This document shows, piece after piece, positions 60,193-64,000 of a stretch of DNA of 64,000 nucleotides. The notes under the pieces were generated by a model. That model did no database searches, was not told where the DNA came from, and saw only the letters and a list, made by a program, of their open reading frames with translations. Every line of letters begins with the position of its first letter. The first letter of the stretch is position 1. The translations under genes were made by a program, and so were the position numbers. The stretch is from positions 1 to 64,000 of the forward strand of contig MEUZ01000001.1 of the NCBI GenBank assembly GCA_001772615.1. Direction: 5' to 3'. This DNA is from a candidate division WWE3 bacterium RIFCSPHIGHO2_01_FULL_40_23. GTDB lineage: Bacteria; Patescibacteria; WWE3; UBA101185; 2-01-FULL-41-18.

Positions 60193-61082
60193 ACAACGGG
60201 TAATCCGCATCTTCACGGATACTTCTATTTCGCCGGGTTCGTGACTAAGAGAGTGCTCAAGTCGTTACACTTTTCGTGCGGGTCGTAACTTACACGACAA
60301 GGGATTACGCTACCATAGAACCCTTATAGTTAGGGCTGCCGTTCATCCGAGCTTATACCAAAAGCCTCCCCGCGAAGCCCTTGCGGGCGAAGTGGGGTCA
60401 CCTCCGGTTTTAACTTACGGACACTGGGCAAGTGTCGGTCCTTATACATCCTCTTACGAGTTGAGCAAAGACCTGTGTTTTTGTTAAACAGCCGCTTGAG
60501 CCATTTTTATGCTACCTAGGCTCGTACACCTAGGCCTACCTTTTTGCTAACTTACGGTAGTAATTTGCCGAGTTCCTCGGCCACGATTATCCCGTTCGCC
60601 TTGGTATTTTCTACCAATCTACCTGTGTCGGATTGCGGTACGGATGCCATTTATGCTCTCTAGAGGTTTTTCTGGGAAGTTTAAGACTATAAGGTTCGTT
60701 GATGTGATCTCCTTCCCCATCGGCTCATATAAACGCCTCTACGGATTTTCCTATAGAGACTGACTTGCCTTCTGGACCCAAATCCCTAATGGGCCTTAAT
60801 ACTCAAACTTCGTCACCCCTTTGATGGTAACGCATACATGGCAGCGCAGGAATATTAACCTGCTATCCATCGGCTACGCCTTTCGGCCTCGCCTTAGGGC
60901 CGGCTAAACCTCCATCGACTGACGTTGTGGAGGAAACCTTAGATATCCGGCGGAAGGGGTTTTCACCCTTCTTTCGCTACTCAAACCAGCATTCTCACTT
61001 GATGAAACTCCAGCAAGCCTCACGGCTCACCTTCACAGTCGCATCAATGCTCCCCTACCACACTTCGCCAGAGGTTCTTACC

Positions 61083-61166
61083 TACGTCATCGCGAGGCCA
61101 CAAAGTGGCCGTGGCGATCCCGTCGAGATTGCTTCACCCGCTAAACGCGGGTTCGCAATGACGACG
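61083..61166. repeat. Dispersed palindrome inside the 23S gene
   Basis: GTCATCGCGAGGCCAC...GTGGCCGTGGCGATCCC and CGCGGGTTCGCAATGACGA: the same family as intergenic elements at 27196 and 28340. Confidence 0.75.
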
Positions 61167-61259
61167 AAGGCAAGAATCTCTGACGAAATATCCACAGCTT
61201 CGGTACTATGCTTGAGCCCCGTTACATTGTCGGCGCAAAACCGTTTCACTAGTGAGCTG

Positions 61260-61302
<43 letters not shown>

Positions 61303-61977
61303 AGTTGTCTAAACAATTTCACTTCCTTTACCACTAAGCATAGATTTAGGGACCTTATCCGATGGTCTGGGCTGTTTCCCTTTAGAACATAGAACTTAGC
61401 TCCTACGTTCTGACTCCTCAGTATGAATTTTGCGTATTCGGAGTTTGGTAGGATGAAGTACGCTTGCGCGCCTTCAATCCTTTCAGTAACTCTACCCCAC
61501 AAAATCTTAACCTGAAGGCTATACCAAAATATATTTCGGGGAGAGCCAGCTATCGCCAGGTTCGATTGACGTTTTACCTCTTACCACAAGTCATCCGAGA
61601 CTTTTGCCGCAGTCACCGGTTCGGTCCTCCACATAGTTTTACCCATGCTTCAACCTGCTCATGGTAAGCTCACCTGGCTTCGGGTCTTTTCGTACAGACG
61701 ATAAACGCCCGTTAAGACTCGCTTTCGCTGTGCCTCCCCCGTAAAACGGGGTTAAGCTAGCCTGCACGAAAAACTCGCTGGTTCATTCTTCAATAGGCAC
61801 GCCATCATCCCACTCCGCTTCCTGCTCCGCAGTAAGCTACGCGGGACAAGCCCATAAACACAATCGTGTTCTGGGATATCCTCGCCGAAGCTTTTTGCGA
61901 CGCAAAAAGCGAAGGGGGACTCTGGCCGCTTGTCAGCATACGGTTTCAGTTTCTATTTCACTCCCCTAACAGGGGTG

Positions 61978-62016
<39 letters not shown>

Positions 62017-62197
62017 GTCTTTGTGTATTTAGCCTTAGGAGATGGTCCTCCCAAATTCTCACAGGATTTCACGTGTCCCGTGATACTCAGGAACAACCCA
62101 AACAGATTTTTCCCTTTCAAATACGCGGCTGTAACGCTCTTTGGCCGGACTTTCCAGACCGTTCTTCTAGAGAAAATTTTGTAACTATTTCTCATAT

Positions 62198-62351
62198 CAA
62201 GCCTGCCTGTCGGCAGTCAGGTATGAGTACAGGTTGTCCTATAACCCCCTTTTCTAACATATCATTCCGTACTTGTCGCAAGATCTTAGATTGTCATTCC
62301 CGCGAAAGCGGGAATCTATCGGTAGATCCCGGATCAAGTCCGGGATGACTA
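62198..62351. repeat. Dispersed palindromes inside the 23S gene, 5' part
   Basis: CAAGCCTGCCTGTCGGCAG, then GTCATTCCCGCGAAAGCGGG/AATC and GATCCCGGATCAAGTCCGGG/ATGAC, identical in design to intergenic copies. Confidence 0.8.
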
Positions 62352-62742
62352 AAGTCAGATTCGGGTTTGGGCTCCGCCCGTTTCGCTCGCCACTACTCCG
62401 GGTATACAAATATTGTCTTTTTTCCATCTGCTACTAAGATGTTTCAGTTCGCAGAGTGCCTTTCACACAAACTATCTTTCGGCATTTCTGCCAAACCTTC
62501 GTTTGCGGATGTTCAAGGTTGTCCAAGAACAGGTTTCCCCATTCGGAAATCCCCGGGTAATAACGCCTCTTAGCGGCTCCCCGAAGCTTAACGCAGCTTA
62601 GTACGTCCTTCATCAGCACAAAGACCCTAGGCATCCACCATACGCTTTAATATCTTTTTAGATGCTTCATTTGTGGTGAAGTGTGCATACGCAACTTCAC
62701 CACCCTGAAGTGATCCGCCAGTTGGCGGTTTCTACTTCAGGT

Positions 62743-62854
62743 CCTTGAAAATTGCTTTTGGAAAACAATTTTCGGTAAATCACCAATAGATACAAATCGG
62801 TACTCAATACCGCTTTTTTCGCCTCTATTAAGTGGTTTTATTCAATTTTCAAGG
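62743..62854 (-). other. 23S precursor processing stem (5' side)
   Basis: CCTTGAAAATTG (62743-62754) and CAATTTTCAAGG (62843-62854) form a perfect 12-bp stem upstream of 23S; a CTTGCATTA/TAATGCAAG hairpin follows. Probably spacer processing signals. Confidence 0.5.
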
Positions 62855-62948
62855 TACTTGCATTAACTTTTATGTTTTACTAAAAGCTAATGCAAGAACC
62901 CTTCAGTTCAGCTTGCCCTACTTCATCTGCCTCTGGCGGACTACGCGG

Positions 62949-63042
62949 GGCACACTTCACTATGCATATCTTGGGTTCATCAAGTGAAACTAAGAAGTAG
63001 CGAATGTTGGCCTGCCACGCGAAGCCACGCAGTGGCGAAGTG
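62949..63042. repeat. tRNA-Ala-associated repeat, copy 3
   Basis: Shares AGCGAATGTTGGCCTGCC and GCCACGCAGTGGCGAAGTG with copies 1 and 2; the outer half has diverged. It is directly joined to the CCA end of tRNA-Ala(TGC). Confidence 0.85.
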
Positions 63043-63119
63043 TGGTGGACCCAAGGAGACTCGAACTCCTTACCTCCACATTGCAAATGTGGCGCTCTAA
63101 CCAGATGAGCTATGGGCCC
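63043..63119 (-). tRNA. tRNA-Ala(TGC)
   Basis: Acceptor GGGCCCA, anticodon stem CCACA/TGTGG, loop TTTGCAA with anticodon TGC, T-loop TTCGAGT, encoded CCA. It lies upstream of 23S like the spacer tRNA of standard rRNA operons, but no 16S gene precedes it. Confidence 0.95.
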
Positions 63120-63276
63120 GTACCACATTTCACAGCGTGAAATATCAGATTTTTAAAACTAGAGCTTCTTCAAAGAGAAGATAGAGGATTTAATTTAATT
63201 TTACCATCCCGCAGGGAATAAATTATCATCAAAAATCATGCCAGTCAATAGCCCAAGCTATCAAAACCTTACTCTA

Positions 63277-63999
63277 TTAGTTTTTTACAAAAAACCACAT
63301 CTTTGCCACACCCTCTTCATGGTTTAGCTCCCCTTTGCAGTAACTACAGGTAGAGGTTCCTTCCTTCACACCGACTGATCTCACCGCAAGCGAGTGCCAG
63401 CCATTTTCAAGCTGTTTGGTGTCAATTGAAATAGTCTGCCACGCATCATAAGCGCTAAAGTTGCCGTCTTTATCAAATAACACTACACCGGTTCTTGGCT
63501 TTACTTCAAGCCAGGGTCCCACGGCAGGAATAGCATGCGTTCTATCCAAAACTGCGTTAAGATGCTTGCTTGGCTCCTGGGCTCTTATCCTTAAGGTTAA
63601 AGTCCCCGAAACGGGTGCAACCGGAACACAATCTATCAACGCATTGGTGTAGCCAAAGTCAGTGTACCAGGATCTCCCGGTTAAACTGGTATAAGGCTTT
63701 GCCTTGCATTTATTCTGCGAGGTGTAATTTGAGTCAGTCTTGCCGTTTTGAACATTTAACGGTACTCCGCTTGAGTTTAAAAAGCTCTTACCGTCAGGAG
63801 TGCCCGTTTCAGCTCTTATCCTAAACTCTCTCCACCCATCGGGAATCCTCGGAGTGCCATCAGACTTTAATGCCGCGGTATCAATGCTTACTTCCTGATT
63901 AAACGCGCAATTTAAATCTCCTTTAGAAGGAGTGTAAGTTGTGCCGTCGGCATATGTACATTTTTTATTTATGGCAATTCTTGGAAGTGTGCCTCTATC
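63277..63999 (-). CDS. Secreted-type protein, 5' end outside the window
   Basis: The frame runs without a stop from the window edge to 63277, about 240 residues visible; starts inside the window are not needed. The visible part is beta-rich with several cysteines (KCTYADG, NCAFNQ, NKCKAKP, IDCVPV, TCSYCKGEL). A segment TLTLRIRAQEPSKHLNAVLD precedes a jelly-roll-like DAW...ENGWHSLAVRS stretch. I infer an extracellular, disulphide-bonded domain protein; the function is unknown. The end is followed by ~150 bp without features before tRNA-Ala(TGC). Confidence 0.7.
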   Translation of the reverse strand, partial: DRGTLPRIAINKKCTYADGTTYTPSKGDLNCAFNQEVSIDTAALKSDGTPRIPDGWREFRIRAETGTPDGKSFLNSSGVPLNVQNGKTDSNYTSQNKCKAKPYTSLTGRSWYTDFGYTNALIDCVPVAPVSGTLTLRIRAQEPSKHLNAVLDRTHAIPAVGPWLEVKPRTGVVLFDKDGNFSAYDAWQTISIDTKQLENGWHSLAVRSVGVKEGTSTCSYCKGELNHEEGVAKMWFFVKN

Positions 64000-64000
64000 C

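Overview
The window looks like a chromosome segment of a Candidate Phyla Radiation (Patescibacteria) bacterium, most likely of the Microgenomates type. I infer this from very large LamG and tail-fibre-like surface proteins, a 23S rRNA gene carrying two introns with LAGLIDADG endonuclease genes, a split rRNA locus, and a high share of small proteins without recognisable relatives. TGA is used as a stop codon, so the genetic code is standard. No lineage name can be fixed from sequence alone.

Layout. 1-12.3 kb: two giant secreted or anchored surface proteins; the first is cut by the window edge. 12.5-13.4 kb: an operon of three small membrane proteins. 13.8 kb: a structured RNA candidate. 14-17.3 kb: leuS with a leucine-rich leader peptide and attenuator, then an ArsR-type regulator. 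17.4-20.4 kb: a MerR-like membrane regulator and an O-antigen-ligase-like TPR protein. 20.5-27 kb: small zinc and unknown proteins, an HhH DNA-repair protein, two tRNA-Ala genes, obg, a LysM/M23 endopeptidase and rho. 27.2-35.7 kb: an accessory stretch rich in dispersed palindromes, unknown small proteins, structured RNAs, a GGQ release-factor-like protein, two degenerate tRNA-like genes, and a sortase with an LPXTG substrate. 35.8-43.6 kb: secreted protein, glycosyltransferases and GT-C membrane proteins. 43.6-48 kb: two GC-rich, probably foreign genes, a VapBC-like toxin-antitoxin pair and another noncoding RNA candidate. 48-57.4 kb: mostly housekeeping minus-strand genes (PIN/TRAM protein, radA, clpC-like, S1 protein, glycosyltransferase). 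57.5-63.1 kb: 5S, 23S with introns, and tRNA-Ala(UGC). 63.3 kb to the end: a partial secreted protein.

How the parts fit together. The cell surface dominates: giant LamG and fibre proteins, sortase plus sorting-signal protein, M23 endopeptidase, O-antigen-ligase-like protein, four or five glycosyltransferases. A second theme is RNA-level control: a classical leader-peptide attenuator for leuS, several promoter-leader-terminator units in front of small proteins, leaderless promoters, and a CCTATAG motif recurring at or inside many sigma70-type promoters.

The strongest candidates for something undescribed are: the leuS attenuator in this kind of bacterium; a class-II tRNA-like RNA with a neighbouring small RNA complementary to three of its arms; one shared repeat attached to the 3' CCA end of all three tRNA-Ala genes, with an att-like duplication at one of them; and a ~1 kb structured noncoding transcript. 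Palindromic elements that occur all over the intergenic regions are also present inside the 23S rRNA gene.
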